DNA of 32,074 bases, taken from positions 233,305 to 265,378 of the forward strand of contig NZ_LFZW01000001.1 of assembly GCF_001183985.1 (NCBI RefSeq), in the 5' to 3' direction. The notes beneath the pieces were generated by a model. The model worked only from the letters and a program-made list of their open reading frames with translations, ran no database searches and was not told where the DNA came from. This document shows, piece after piece, positions 1 to 9,336 of the stretch (position 1 is its first letter; each line of letters begins with the position of its first letter). The stretch comes from Peribacillus loiseleuriae (GTDB lineage Bacteria > Bacillota > Bacilli > Bacillales > DSM-1321). The position numbers and the translations under genes were made by a program.

Positions 1-2057
<2,057 letters not shown>

Positions 2058-2125
2058 TATTGTTCTTGAAAAAAGCAAAAAACCTTCTTATTATCTAGTT
2101 TTGAAGGAATGATATTCCTTTATTG

Positions 2126-2242
<117 letters not shown>

Positions 2243-2250
2243 AATTCGAG

Positions 2251-2279
2251 AGATCAGCTATTTATAGCTGGTCTTTTTT
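2251..2279 (+). terminator. rrn operon terminator
   Basis: The arms AGATCAGCTA and TAGCTGGTCT form a 10-bp stem (one G-U pair) around a TTTA loop, followed by a run of T. It starts 8 bases after the 5S gene and ends the rrn transcript. Confidence 0.9.
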
Positions 2280-2444
2280 TGGATTTTGGAAATGAAACCA
2301 AATCAATAATAGAGAGAAAGTATTATAGAGATTATCATTCATTTGGGGAGAAAGAAGACATTTGGCGGTGGACTGATTTCGTATTAAAAGTAAAGTTGTG
2401 TTAAAATTAGTTAAACTTCTGAATTTTCACTGGAGGAATTTACG

Positions 2445-3293
2445 TTGGAACGTCATAATGAAGCATTTGACCAAGAAACGACATTTCACTCCTTTACCGA
2501 GTGGTTGAAAAAACAAAAGAAATCGGAAAATACAATCAAGACTTATTCGGGTGTACTAACTCAGTTTTTTGAGTGGGCGGAAAAGGATTTTGAAGGGCAT
2601 CTGAATGCAGAGAGCATTCAGGCTTATCTAGACCATTTAGAAAATAACCAACGAAGCGCTGGGACAATAGAGAAACATTACATGGCCTTGAAAGTTTATT
2701 GTAAATATCTTGGTCAGTCCTCTTTGATGATAAATATAGACCGGAAAATTAATGAGCAAAAGAATGATATTCCTGAAGTGTTGACATTGCAGGAACAAAA
2801 GACCTTATTAAAAGATGTGGAGGCAGATGGGAATTTGAGGAACACTGCAATGGTGTATATCATGCTTCATACCGGCGTCCGAGTTTCTGAGTTATGTGAT
2901 CTAAATGATAGTGATCTTGTAGAGAAGGATGAAAAGAAAGCGATAGTCGTCCGTAATTCAAAGAATGAAGTGGATAGAGTTGTACCGTTGTCTCAAGAAG
3001 CAATTCAGCATATAGATTATTTTTTAGGAGCAAATGAAGATCTCAGAGGACCACTTTTTTTATCCAGCTATGGGCAGCGAATCACTCCACGATCTGTGCA
3101 ATATATGTTAAAAAAGTATCATGTTAATCCACACAAGCTCCGACATACTTTCTGTCAGCAACTGATAGATAACGGGGTGGAGTTACAGACAGTTTCCAGG
3201 TTGGCGGGTCACAAGGATTTAAATATGACAAAACGATATGTGAAGAATAAGGAAGTAGATTTCGGACAGGCGATTGATCAGGCCTTTTCTTAA
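2445..3293 (+). CDS. tyrosine-type site-specific recombinase (phage integrase family)
   Basis: A 282-residue DNA strand-exchange enzyme of the XerC/XerD-like tyrosine recombinase family. The N-terminal half (about 12-95) is a SAM-like core-binding domain; the catalytic half carries the full set of active-site residues: R146 (HTGVRVSEL), K173, H230 and R233 (HKLRHTF), H256 (LAGHKDLNMT) and nucleophile Y265 (RYVK). The start is TTG, supported by GGAGG at 2432-2436. Its short length and lack of a long N-terminal arm resemble Xer-like or small mobile-element integrases rather than large phage integrases. It stands alone next to the rrn operon, with no excisionase, replication or cargo genes recognised nearby, and is followed by decayed DNA. 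It could be the survivor of an integrated element. It is not assigned as the housekeeping XerC or XerD. Confidence 0.93.
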   Translation: MERHNEAFDQETTFHSFTEWLKKQKKSENTIKTYSGVLTQFFEWAEKDFEGHLNAESIQAYLDHLENNQRSAGTIEKHYMALKVYCKYLGQSSLMINIDRKINEQKNDIPEVLTLQEQKTLLKDVEADGNLRNTAMVYIMLHTGVRVSELCDLNDSDLVEKDEKKAIVVRNSKNEVDRVVPLSQEAIQHIDYFLGANEDLRGPLFLSSYGQRITPRSVQYMLKKYHVNPHKLRHTFCQQLIDNGVELQTVSRLAGHKDLNMTKRYVKNKEVDFGQAIDQAFS

Positions 3294-4189
3294 AAAAGCT
3301 ATGAGGAATTATTAACTGGATAAGAACGCTCTTTAGATTTTCCTAATCATTCAACAAAGCACATTGCCCAAAGATTAGATCGGGAGAAGATTGGTTATAG
3401 AATGACCTTTTGCTGTTGGTTTATTTTAAAAAGGACTTGTAACTGATCCTGATATATGGAAAATCTGGAATTCTAGATGATGAGATAGCCATCGATGAAT
3501 TTTTTGCAACATTGCCAATAAAGTATTTTGTTAACGCATTACATAAGACTGGCTATTCTATAGTGCTTTCGAATACGTCTGGAACCTCTTTTCCTACTCA
3601 TATGATCCTGATATGCCATGTTCTTCACTATATTGAAAGAGAAATAATCTTAGCGATACAAAATAGCCGGGTGCTGAGTCGGTCTAAAAGGTAATTTATT
3701 GTACGTGTTACGAGCTATCAAACGATAGCTCGAATCCTATTGAAAAACAATACAAAAAAGCTCCCGAGAACGGGACAATGAAATATCCGTCTTTTTGGTT
3801 TTTTTAGTATAATAAATCAATCTCAGAAATTAGATTTTTTCATCTGAACTTGGCCGAGAATCCGCATACGACGGACACTACGACGACATTAGTAATGTGG
3901 AACCGATTAATCCACCGATATGCTTATACGTTGAGAGACTAATTTGGCACTACCTTGCTAGTGGAATGAGAGTGTCAATCGTTTATTGATTGATTCAAGG
4001 CGGCCACCTGCCTGATCGGTCATATATTAAAAAAGGGGAATTTAGGGGAAGTCAACAAAAATAATTTTTGAATCTATTGTGAATTGAAGTGTTTTTTAGA
4101 ATATAGAATAATAATTCCTAAAATAACTGAGTGGTCATAATAAGAAAGCATAAGTTTTTTTATGGGTTTTGATGTCTAGTGCAATTTAG
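3294..4189. other. gene-poor tract with possible decayed coding remnants
   Basis: No intact gene with a convincing ribosome binding site is visible. Several short open frames may be coding remnants: 3324-3446, 3443-3694 (reads GKSGILDDEIAIDEFF early on) and 3834-4064. The last is open for 76 codons except for one TGA at 3987-3989, with protein-like composition before the stop (DGHYDDISNVEPINPP) and after it (GGHLPDRSYIKKGEF). A perfect 9-bp inverted repeat lies at 3711-3732. From about 4065 the DNA is AT-rich and looks non-coding. I recognise no family. Confidence 0.4.
3834..4064 (+). pseudogene. possible pseudogene fragment with one in-frame TGA
   Basis: One reading frame runs from just after a TAG (3831) to a TAA (4062-4064), interrupted only by TGA at 3987-3989. 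The translated text looks like protein on both sides of the stop, but no ATG with a ribosome binding site begins it and I cannot name a family. The simplest reading is the decayed 3' part of a gene. A chance open frame in AT-rich DNA is possible. Confidence 0.25.
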
Positions 4190-4255
4190 TATCATGGAAG
4201 GGAGACAGACGCTCGGAATTATAAGCGTTTAAATCCATTGTTTGAAATTGAAAAA

Positions 4256-4393
4256 ATGAATGAAGATAAACCGAACTTTATTCTGTTAGAAAGTCTGACA
4301 TTATTAGTAGAGAGTTTTGGGGAAATTGATTTGGATATTGCTATATTAAAAAATCAGGTAAATGACTTTATCAATGAGAAGCAGAACGGTTGA
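4256..4393 (+). CDS. hypothetical small protein (45 aa), possibly a gene remnant
   Basis: Starting at ATG 4256 the frame encodes 45 residues (begins MNEDKPNFILLESLTLLV, ends FINEKQNG). It reads like a small acidic helical protein. The same frame is open back to 4190, and AAGGGAG at 4199-4205 is the only ribosome-binding-like sequence, but it is too far from the ATG, so the true start may be lost. The stop overlaps the neighbourhood of the next broken frame (ATG at 4396). I do not recognise it. Confidence 0.3.
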   Translation: MNEDKPNFILLESLTLLVESFGEIDLDIAILKNQVNDFINEKQNG

Positions 4394-4395
4394 TA

Positions 4396-4617
4396 ATGGT
4401 GACCTGTTTTAGAGCGCTGTTTTTTGCTATTCAGTGTTTGGATGGAAGTATCTCTGCTCATTTTAATCTGTATGTGGGTAGAAGAATTCTTTGACATCTA
4501 TTATCAGTGGATGATGGATTTTGGGAAGATGTGCGTATTACAATTAGGTATATTCACCTATTTTATCATCACTTTATGTCATTATTCCTCAATATCTTCC
4601 ATAGTGAGATAGAATAG
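4396..4617 (+). pseudogene. possible pseudogene with one internal TGA
   Basis: The frame from ATG 4396, two bases after the previous stop, to TAG 4615-4617 is open for 73 codons except TGA at 4492-4494. Before the stop it reads LDGSISAHFNLYVGRRIL, and after it HLLSVDDGFWEDVRITIRY, both plausible as protein. An overlapping frame from TTG 4424 (62 codons) is also open but looks like a hydrophobic shadow. No family is recognised. A single nonsense mutation in a once intact small gene would explain it. Confidence 0.3.
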
Positions 4618-4655
4618 GGGATACATACATTTTATTTTTGCACGGGGGAGCGAAT

Positions 4656-5318
4656 ATGACTTATCAAGTTCAAATATTAAAGGGCCTGTTTCAGCCGAGA
4701 ACAAACAGATACCAATTAGAACAGGCTGAAGGAATAACCCGATTCGGTACTAAGCTGCTGTTGCTGTATCTATGCAGTGCGATTATCTTTCTTTTGGGGG
4801 CCTATTTTGGAATAGGGTCAGAATCTATGTCAAAGGAAATAACCAAGCTTGGAGAAAGTGAATATGAAGCAGGGAAACTACTTGTTATAGCTGGAAAATT
4901 GGTGGCGGGGCTTCTGTACCCAACCTTTTATGTTGTGTTGGCTGCTGTTGTCTTTTGGGCCGTTTTAGATATCCCATTCAAGAAAGTTGCAGTTGTTCAA
5001 ATGATTGCTTTTGGTTTGCACTTGCTAGAAAAGGCAGTATACGTACCATTTCTTTTGCAGATGGATATAAACCAAAGCGCTAATCCATTTTCATTAGGAG
5101 TGATTAGTCAATCAATCATCTCTAATGAATACTTTATTTATTTTTTTGGAGAAATTAGTTTATTTCAGGTGTCGATTATAGGTATCATTTATTTCTATTT
5201 ACGAGAGCTTACTGAGAAAAATAAATACATCCCGCTCATTATAATTTGCGTGTTTTACCTGGCATCTTGGTTTGTGGCCGCATTTTTGGCTTATATCGAT
5301 GTTCGTGTGTTTTTATAA
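4656..5318 (+). CDS. polytopic membrane protein, possibly Yip1/YknW-like
   Basis: A 220-residue integral membrane protein with about five hydrophobic segments: roughly 33-55, 75-110 (probably two passes), 115-137, 163-187 and 194-218. The N-terminus is cytoplasmic-looking and basic. The start is ATG 4656, supported by GGGGGAG at 4643-4649; the frame is open to TTG 4638, but that start lacks a site. It is followed after 14 bases by an HlyD/YknX-like adaptor, and the pair looks like the first two genes of the B. subtilis yknWXYZ operon, where YknW is a Yip1-family protein assisting an ABC exporter. The resemblance is from topology and context, not a sequence match. The yknYZ ABC genes are absent here. 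Confidence 0.75.
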   Translation: MTYQVQILKGLFQPRTNRYQLEQAEGITRFGTKLLLLYLCSAIIFLLGAYFGIGSESMSKEITKLGESEYEAGKLLVIAGKLVAGLLYPTFYVVLAAVVFWAVLDIPFKKVAVVQMIAFGLHLLEKAVYVPFLLQMDINQSANPFSLGVISQSIISNEYFIYFFGEISLFQVSIIGIIYFYLRELTEKNKYIPLIIICVFYLASWFVAAFLAYIDVRVFL

Positions 5319-5332
5319 GGAGGTATGGCTAT

Positions 5333-6580
5333 ATGAAAAAATGGAAAATAGGTACACTAGCCGTGCTTGCAATGGGTATCATTGCTTTAAATCTTTTTTT
5401 AATTGAGAAAAAGGATAGTAAGGTAGCTCGGACTTTATCAGCTGGGGAGTGGACCAAGGTTAAGAAAGCAAATATCATAGAAAGATTTGAAACAGATGCG
5501 GTGATTAAGCCATTGGAAGAGTACAACTATTATTTCAATGATCAAGATAAAGAATTTCAAAAGTTCCTTGTAAAAGAGGGAGATGTGGTAACGACAGGTG
5601 CGCCTTTATTTGAATACATCACACCTAAACTAGATCAGGTAAAGGATGAGCTTGAAACGGAGAAGAGTCGTTACGAGGGAGAAATAGCGGGGGTTGAGGA
5701 ATATATCGATGAGTTATCCAGTTATCAGGATACCATTCCAGATGCTCCAACTGCTAAAGAAAGAGAAGCAGCAAAAGAGGCCGGATTCCTTTTAAATGAT
5801 TCTGATTCTTCTGCGATGATCATAAGTTCGATTCGACAAGAAATCTATAAGCAGGAATTAGAGAAAAAGAAGCTTGAAGAGAAAATACGGGCTTATGAAA
5901 GCCAATTAAATTATCTGGATGAACATGGCGATACGGCAATGACGGCAAGTGAAACGGAAGGTATTGTGAAGTATGTAAATAAACAACTAGAGTCTCCAAT
6001 TGTAACAATTGCTTCAAATACGCTAGCGATTGAAGGCTCTCTTAATGAACAACAGGCAAGAAAAGCAGAACCTGGCATGAAAATTATTGCGAAACATCCG
6101 AATGAAAAAAAGAAAATTAATGGAACAATATCCGCAATTCAGCCGTTTCCAGAAACAGAGCCAACTGTTGGATCTCCGAGTAAATATGCTTTTCAAGCGA
6201 CTATGCAAGAAGAACCCGAATCTATAATGATTGGATCTAAAGTGAGATTGTCTGTGGTGACTGCTGAAGCGAAGGGTGTACTTTCTTTGCCAAAAACAGC
6301 GATTCAATTAGAAAAAAAACCTTCTGTTTACAGGTTGAATGGAAACGGTACTATAACAAAGCAAGTGATCACAACGGGTCTTGAATTTGCTGGAATTCAG
6401 GAAGTGAAAGATGGACTTGAATTAGGGAATATCATTTTAAGGGACTCGAAAAGCATTCCTTATAACAAGCCTACATTTATCACTCCTCTTCAAACTGAAA
6501 AAGTGAGAAATTCCGCATTTAATGAGCTATCTAAGCGTCAAAAACTTCGTTTCTTTTTAATTGGATTGTTGGAAAAATAA
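5333..6580 (+). CDS. HlyD/YknX-like membrane-fusion (efflux adaptor) protein
   Basis: A 415-residue adaptor of the type that links an inner-membrane transporter to the outside. Residues 5-24 form a signal anchor. Residues about 55-95 form the first half of a lipoyl/barrel-sandwich hybrid domain (FLVKEGDVVTTGAPLFEY). Residues about 100-195 are two charged coiled-coil arms, and 205-310 the second half plus beta-barrel (EGIVKYVNKQ ... GMKIIAKHP). Residues 315-380 are membrane-proximal. The last 30 residues form an unusual basic-hydrophobic tail ending LRFFLIGLLEK. The start is ATG 5333 with AAGGAGG at 5317-5323; the open frame extending upstream to 5246 lies inside the previous gene. A strong terminator follows directly, so no transporter gene is co-transcribed. 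The partner is unknown. Confidence 0.85.
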   Translation: MKKWKIGTLAVLAMGIIALNLFLIEKKDSKVARTLSAGEWTKVKKANIIERFETDAVIKPLEEYNYYFNDQDKEFQKFLVKEGDVVTTGAPLFEYITPKLDQVKDELETEKSRYEGEIAGVEEYIDELSSYQDTIPDAPTAKEREAAKEAGFLLNDSDSSAMIISSIRQEIYKQELEKKKLEEKIRAYESQLNYLDEHGDTAMTASETEGIVKYVNKQLESPIVTIASNTLAIEGSLNEQQARKAEPGMKIIAKHPNEKKKINGTISAIQPFPETEPTVGSPSKYAFQATMQEEPESIMIGSKVRLSVVTAEAKGVLSLPKTAIQLEKKPSVYRLNGNGTITKQVITTGLEFAGIQEVKDGLELGNIILRDSKSIPYNKPTFITPLQTEKVRNSAFNELSKRQKLRFFLIGLLEK

Positions 6581-6596
6581 TTGGACTAAAGTTCAT

Positions 6597-6656
6597 GCTA
6601 TTTATCATTCCCGTGGAAATGTGATCCCATGTGAATAATGAATAGCGTTCTTTTTT
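6597..6656 (+). terminator. terminator after the adaptor gene
   Basis: The arms GCTATTTATCATTC (6597-6610) and GAATAATGAATAGC (6633-6646) pair with few mismatches, followed by GTTCTTTTTT. It closes the two-gene membrane protein/adaptor operon. Confidence 0.75.
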
Positions 6657-6767
6657 GTGGGTAAAAATAAGTTTATAAAGCGTATGCTAGACTTTTCTGG
6701 AGTGAATTTCCTACCCGTAGTATGAAAAATACATTTACAGTTTAATGTTTTTAATATAGTATTTTAT

Positions 6768-6773
6768 TATAAT
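6768..6773 (+). promoter_or_regulatory. -10 box of the riboswitch/symporter transcript
   Basis: A consensus TATAAT ends about seven bases before the predicted 5' edge of the riboswitch aptamer. No good -35 hexamer stands at the standard distance, so this promoter call rests on the -10 box and its position. Confidence 0.45.
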
Positions 6774-6778
6774 GTTAT

Positions 6779-6930
6779 TCCGCTTAATCTTAATGGAACG
6801 GGGGAACCAATTCTGTGGTCCTGTACCGCTTGGGGTGAATTCTTATGAAGGGGCATGTGTTTCCAAGTCCTAACCCGACAGCTAACCTCGTCAGCGTCTT
6901 AGAGGGAACAAAATGTAATTTGTTCACGTA
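6779..6930 (+). ncRNA. cyclic-di-AMP riboswitch (ydaO/yuaA motif)
   Basis: The leader carries the conserved blocks I associate with the ydaO/yuaA (c-di-AMP) aptamer in the right order: CCGCTTAATCTTAATGGAAC, CGGGGGAACCA (6800-6809), TTGGGGTGAATTC (6830-6842), then CCTAACCCGACAGCTAACCTCG (from 6869) and AGCGTC. A 7-bp hairpin (GAACAAA 6906-6912, TTTGTTC 6919-6925) follows, then an intrinsic terminator. The layout fits an OFF switch: c-di-AMP binding favours termination before the downstream transporter gene. Known members of this class control potassium and osmolyte transport and cell-wall genes. A 65-codon open frame inside the leader (6845-7042) is not a gene. Identification is by remembered consensus, without a covariance search. 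Confidence 0.85.
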
Positions 6931-6931
6931 C

Positions 6932-6957
6932 AAAGACACCAGTAGTGTCTTTTTTTA
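6932..6957 (+). terminator. riboswitch-controlled intrinsic terminator
   Basis: AAAGACAC and GTGTCTTT form a perfect 8-bp stem around CAGTA, followed by a T run (to 6957). It lies between the riboswitch aptamer and the symporter gene, about 80 bases before the start codon, as expected for the expression platform of a terminating riboswitch. Confidence 0.85.
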
Positions 6958-7038
6958 TTGCGTGGAACCGTCTATCTTGTTTCCCTTACCGAGACACTTG
7001 CTTTTCAGCAAAGAATTTATAGAAGGTGAGGATGTTAG

Positions 7039-8274
7039 ATGAAAAAAATAAGCTTAGCTGGCCAAATATTAATTGGTCTAGTCCTAGGGATTATCGTGGG
7101 GGCGATCTTTTATGGCAGCCCAACGATTGCGTCTTATTTACAACCGATTGGCGATATATTTCTTCGTTTAATTAAAATGATTGTTGTGCCGATTATTGTA
7201 GCCAGTGTTATTGTCGCTGTTGCAGGTGTTGGTGATATCAAACAGCTAGGGAAAATTGGCGGTAAGACGATTTTATACTTTGAAATCGTTACGACACTTG
7301 CGATTATAGTCGGAATCATTGCTGCAAATGTACTTCAGCCAGGTGCTGGGGTTAATATGGGTGACCTTAATCAAACGGATATCGGCACGTATGTCGATAC
7401 AGCAGAGGCGAAGAAAAGCGAATCATTGGTCGATACGATTGTTAACATTGTACCAACGAATCCCATCGCAGCCGTTGCTCAAGGTGATATGCTGGCCATT
7501 ATCTTCTTTTCTCTTGCATTTGGTCTTGGGATCAATGCGATCGGAGAAAGAGGGAAGCCGGTATTGGCATTCTTTCAAGGAACAGCAGATGCAATGTTTT
7601 ATGTTACGAACCAAATTATGAAGTTTGCTCCTTTTGGAGTGTTTGCCTTGATTGGTGTCACTGTTGCTAAGTTTGGATTGGCTTCTCTTATCCCGCTAGG
7701 AAAGTTAGTGATTTCAGTATATGGAACGATGATTTTCTTTGTGATTGTGGTCTTGGGAATAATCGCTAAATTAGTAGGCTATAGTCTTTTTAAATTAATA
7801 AAACTCATCAAGGAAGAGCTTATATTAGCTTTTTCGACAGCAAGTTCAGAAGCTGTTCTTCCAAAAATTATGGAAAAGGTGGAAAAGGCAGGATGTCCTA
7901 AGCATATTGCTTCTTTTGTTATACCGACGGGTTACTCCTTTAACCTTGATGGCTCTACACTATATCAAGCATTAGCTGCTATTTTCATTGCTCAAATGTA
8001 CGGCATTGATATGAGCATTGCCGATCAACTATCATTAATGCTTGTATTGATGGTCACATCTAAAGGTATTGCTGGGGTTCCGGGAGTCTCTTTCGTTGTT
8101 CTATTAGCCACATTAGGTACTGTTGGAATTCCTATCGAAGGGTTGGCGTTTATAGCTGGGATCGACCGTATTCTTGATATGGGCCGTACAGTAGTAAACG
8201 TTATTGGGAACTCTCTTGCAGCTATTGTTATCTCTAAATGGGAAGGTAATTTTAAACCCGAAAAAGTATCATAA
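7039..8274 (+). CDS. glutamate/dicarboxylate:cation symporter (DAACS family, GltP/GltT-like)
   Basis: A 411-residue symporter that imports glutamate, aspartate or a C4-dicarboxylate with protons or sodium. Family signatures are present: the serine-rich re-entrant loop FSTASSEAVLPK (about 263-274), GYSFNLDGSTLYQ (about 299-311), the second re-entrant loop KGIAGVPGVSFVVL and the substrate-binding helix DRILDMGRTVVNVIGN near the C-terminus. About eight transmembrane segments plus two hairpins are expected, and the hydrophobicity fits. The start is ATG 7039 with AAGGTGAGG at 7023-7031. It is a single-gene transcript controlled by the upstream c-di-AMP-type riboswitch. Whether it corresponds to GltP, GltT or DctP cannot be settled by eye, so no symbol is given. 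Confidence 0.93.
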   Translation: MKKISLAGQILIGLVLGIIVGAIFYGSPTIASYLQPIGDIFLRLIKMIVVPIIVASVIVAVAGVGDIKQLGKIGGKTILYFEIVTTLAIIVGIIAANVLQPGAGVNMGDLNQTDIGTYVDTAEAKKSESLVDTIVNIVPTNPIAAVAQGDMLAIIFFSLAFGLGINAIGERGKPVLAFFQGTADAMFYVTNQIMKFAPFGVFALIGVTVAKFGLASLIPLGKLVISVYGTMIFFVIVVLGIIAKLVGYSLFKLIKLIKEELILAFSTASSEAVLPKIMEKVEKAGCPKHIASFVIPTGYSFNLDGSTLYQALAAIFIAQMYGIDMSIADQLSLMLVLMVTSKGIAGVPGVSFVVLLATLGTVGIPIEGLAFIAGIDRILDMGRTVVNVIGNSLAAIVISKWEGNFKPEKVS

Positions 8275-8284
8275 CATTTGATGA

Positions 8285-8325
8285 AAAAGACAGCTAAAAG
8301 AGTAATCTAATAGCTGTCTTTTTAT
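8285..8325. terminator. bidirectional terminator between symporter and phosphatase genes
   Basis: AAAAGACAGCTA and TAGCTGTCTTTTT form a long stem around a 14-base loop. The A-rich left and T-rich right flanks allow it to serve both the symporter (plus) and the convergent histidine phosphatase gene (minus). Confidence 0.85.
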
Positions 8326-8347
8326 GTGAGCGAATCTATTCTTTTAT

Positions 8348-8959
8348 TCACTCTTCACAATGAGAACGATCGCCTTCGAAAATAAATTCAGGAATCCCTT
8401 CAGTAACATGAATTTTCGTTAAACTGGCATTTCCAAGATAGGTTTGGGTAAAAAGCTTATCAAGAGATAAATTCCTTAAATAAGCTGTAAGTATTTTTAG
8501 GAAAATTGAATGAGAAACGATCAAAATGGTTCCTGATGGATGTTTAGCAATGATATGCTTATAAATCTCTTCAGCACGTTTCGCTACATCTGCGAATAGT
8601 TCTCCACTGTTTCGTTCATATAAATGCGGTGTTTCCCAAAAGGCTTTGTACTCAGTAGCAAATTCTATCTCAATTTCTTCTCTAAGGCGCCCTTCCCAAT
8701 CACCAAAGGACATTTCTCGTAATCGATCATCTTTAATAATTGGGGCTGTACGTTCAGCAGCGATTAACTCAGCAGTCTGGTAGGCACGTTTGCTTGTACT
8801 TGAATAGATCACATCAATTGAGATATCCTGAAGTCGATTACCTAGTGAATGTGCATCACGGATACCAGATTCAGTTAATTCTCCATTTCCCCAGCCTTGC
8901 ATTTTTCCTGTAACATTCCATTCGGTTTGTCCATGACGAGCTAAATAAATGGTAGTCAT
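8348..8959 (-). CDS. histidine phosphatase family protein (PhoE/GpmB-like)
   Basis: A 203-residue phosphatase of the histidine phosphatase (phosphoglycerate mutase-like) superfamily, which works through a phosphohistidine. The signature LARHGQTEWN gives catalytic H9 with R8. The other pocket residues are R58 (SSTSKRAYQTAE), E82 (LREMSFGDWEG) and H150 (LIVSHSIF). Its size and motifs match the cofactor-independent broad-specificity phosphatases of Bacillus (PhoE type), and the cobC/GpmB group looks similar, so the substrate cannot be given. The start is ATG with AGGAG just upstream. It is a lone minus-strand gene converging on the symporter. Confidence 0.92.
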   Translation of the reverse strand: MTTIYLARHGQTEWNVTGKMQGWGNGELTESGIRDAHSLGNRLQDISIDVIYSSTSKRAYQTAELIAAERTAPIIKDDRLREMSFGDWEGRLREEIEIEFATEYKAFWETPHLYERNSGELFADVAKRAEEIYKHIIAKHPSGTILIVSHSIFLKILTAYLRNLSLDKLFTQTYLGNASLTKIHVTEGIPEFIFEGDRSHCEE

Positions 8960-9075
8960 AAAAGTCTCCTAACTTTTTTAGTATCTATCTCCTATTCTAT
9001 TATTGATAACTTTTGTGAATAAATCAAAAGACGATATCTGTGAAGTGTAACAATGTTGATTATGAGGAGGAATGT

Positions 9076-9117
9076 ATGTGCAGCACAAGGAGCCCCGTAT
9101 TGAATGATGAATTATGA
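9076..9117 (+). CDS. possible 13-codon leader peptide or small ORF
   Basis: GAGGAGG (9064-9070) is followed after five bases by ATG and 13 codons (MCSTRSPVLNDEL), then TGA. Nothing but the strong ribosome binding site supports it; no attenuator or terminator follows closely. It lies in the intergenic region upstream of the 255-residue unknown gene and could be chance. Confidence 0.2.
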   Translation: MCSTRSPVLNDEL

Positions 9118-9205
9118 ATAACTTGGATGTTTTGTCACATTATTTCAAATGATTTGGTAAAATGATTATAGTGATGATGGATGATAATTTCTCCAGTTTT
9201 ATCCT

Positions 9206-9304
9206 GCATTAACGGGCTGTATGACTCCCGCTTCAAGGCTTGAGGGAATCCACGAGGAGGAAGTGGGAGATAAGGAACCCCTATTGTTTGAATTTTCACT
9301 TTAT
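9206..9304 (+). repeat. repeat element, copy A (full form), in gene leader
   Basis: It begins GCATTAACGGGC and ends TTTCACTTTAT; both end blocks recur in the same order and strand at 15797-15841. Between them is a 10-bp stem, CTCCCGCTTC (9225-9234) with GAAGTGGGAG (9260-9269, one G-U pair). It ends 32 bases before the start codon of the next gene. The form suggests a non-autonomous mobile element or a conserved structured leader; which one is not decided. Confidence 0.55.
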
Positions 9305-9336
9305 CAGCAATAACTGTTGCGGAGGGTATTGATATT

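Noticed and set aside
3512..3694. 60-codon frame starting TTG
   Set aside because: No ribosome binding site; noted only as part of a longer open frame (3443-3694) in the decayed tract.
4424..4612. 62-codon hydrophobic frame
   Set aside because: It overlaps, in another frame, the more protein-like broken frame 4396-4617, and lacks a ribosome binding site.
6845..7042. 65-codon frame ahead of the symporter
   Set aside because: It runs through the riboswitch aptamer and terminator.
7319..7621. 100-codon frame inside the symporter gene
   Set aside because: Out-of-frame shadow of the symporter.
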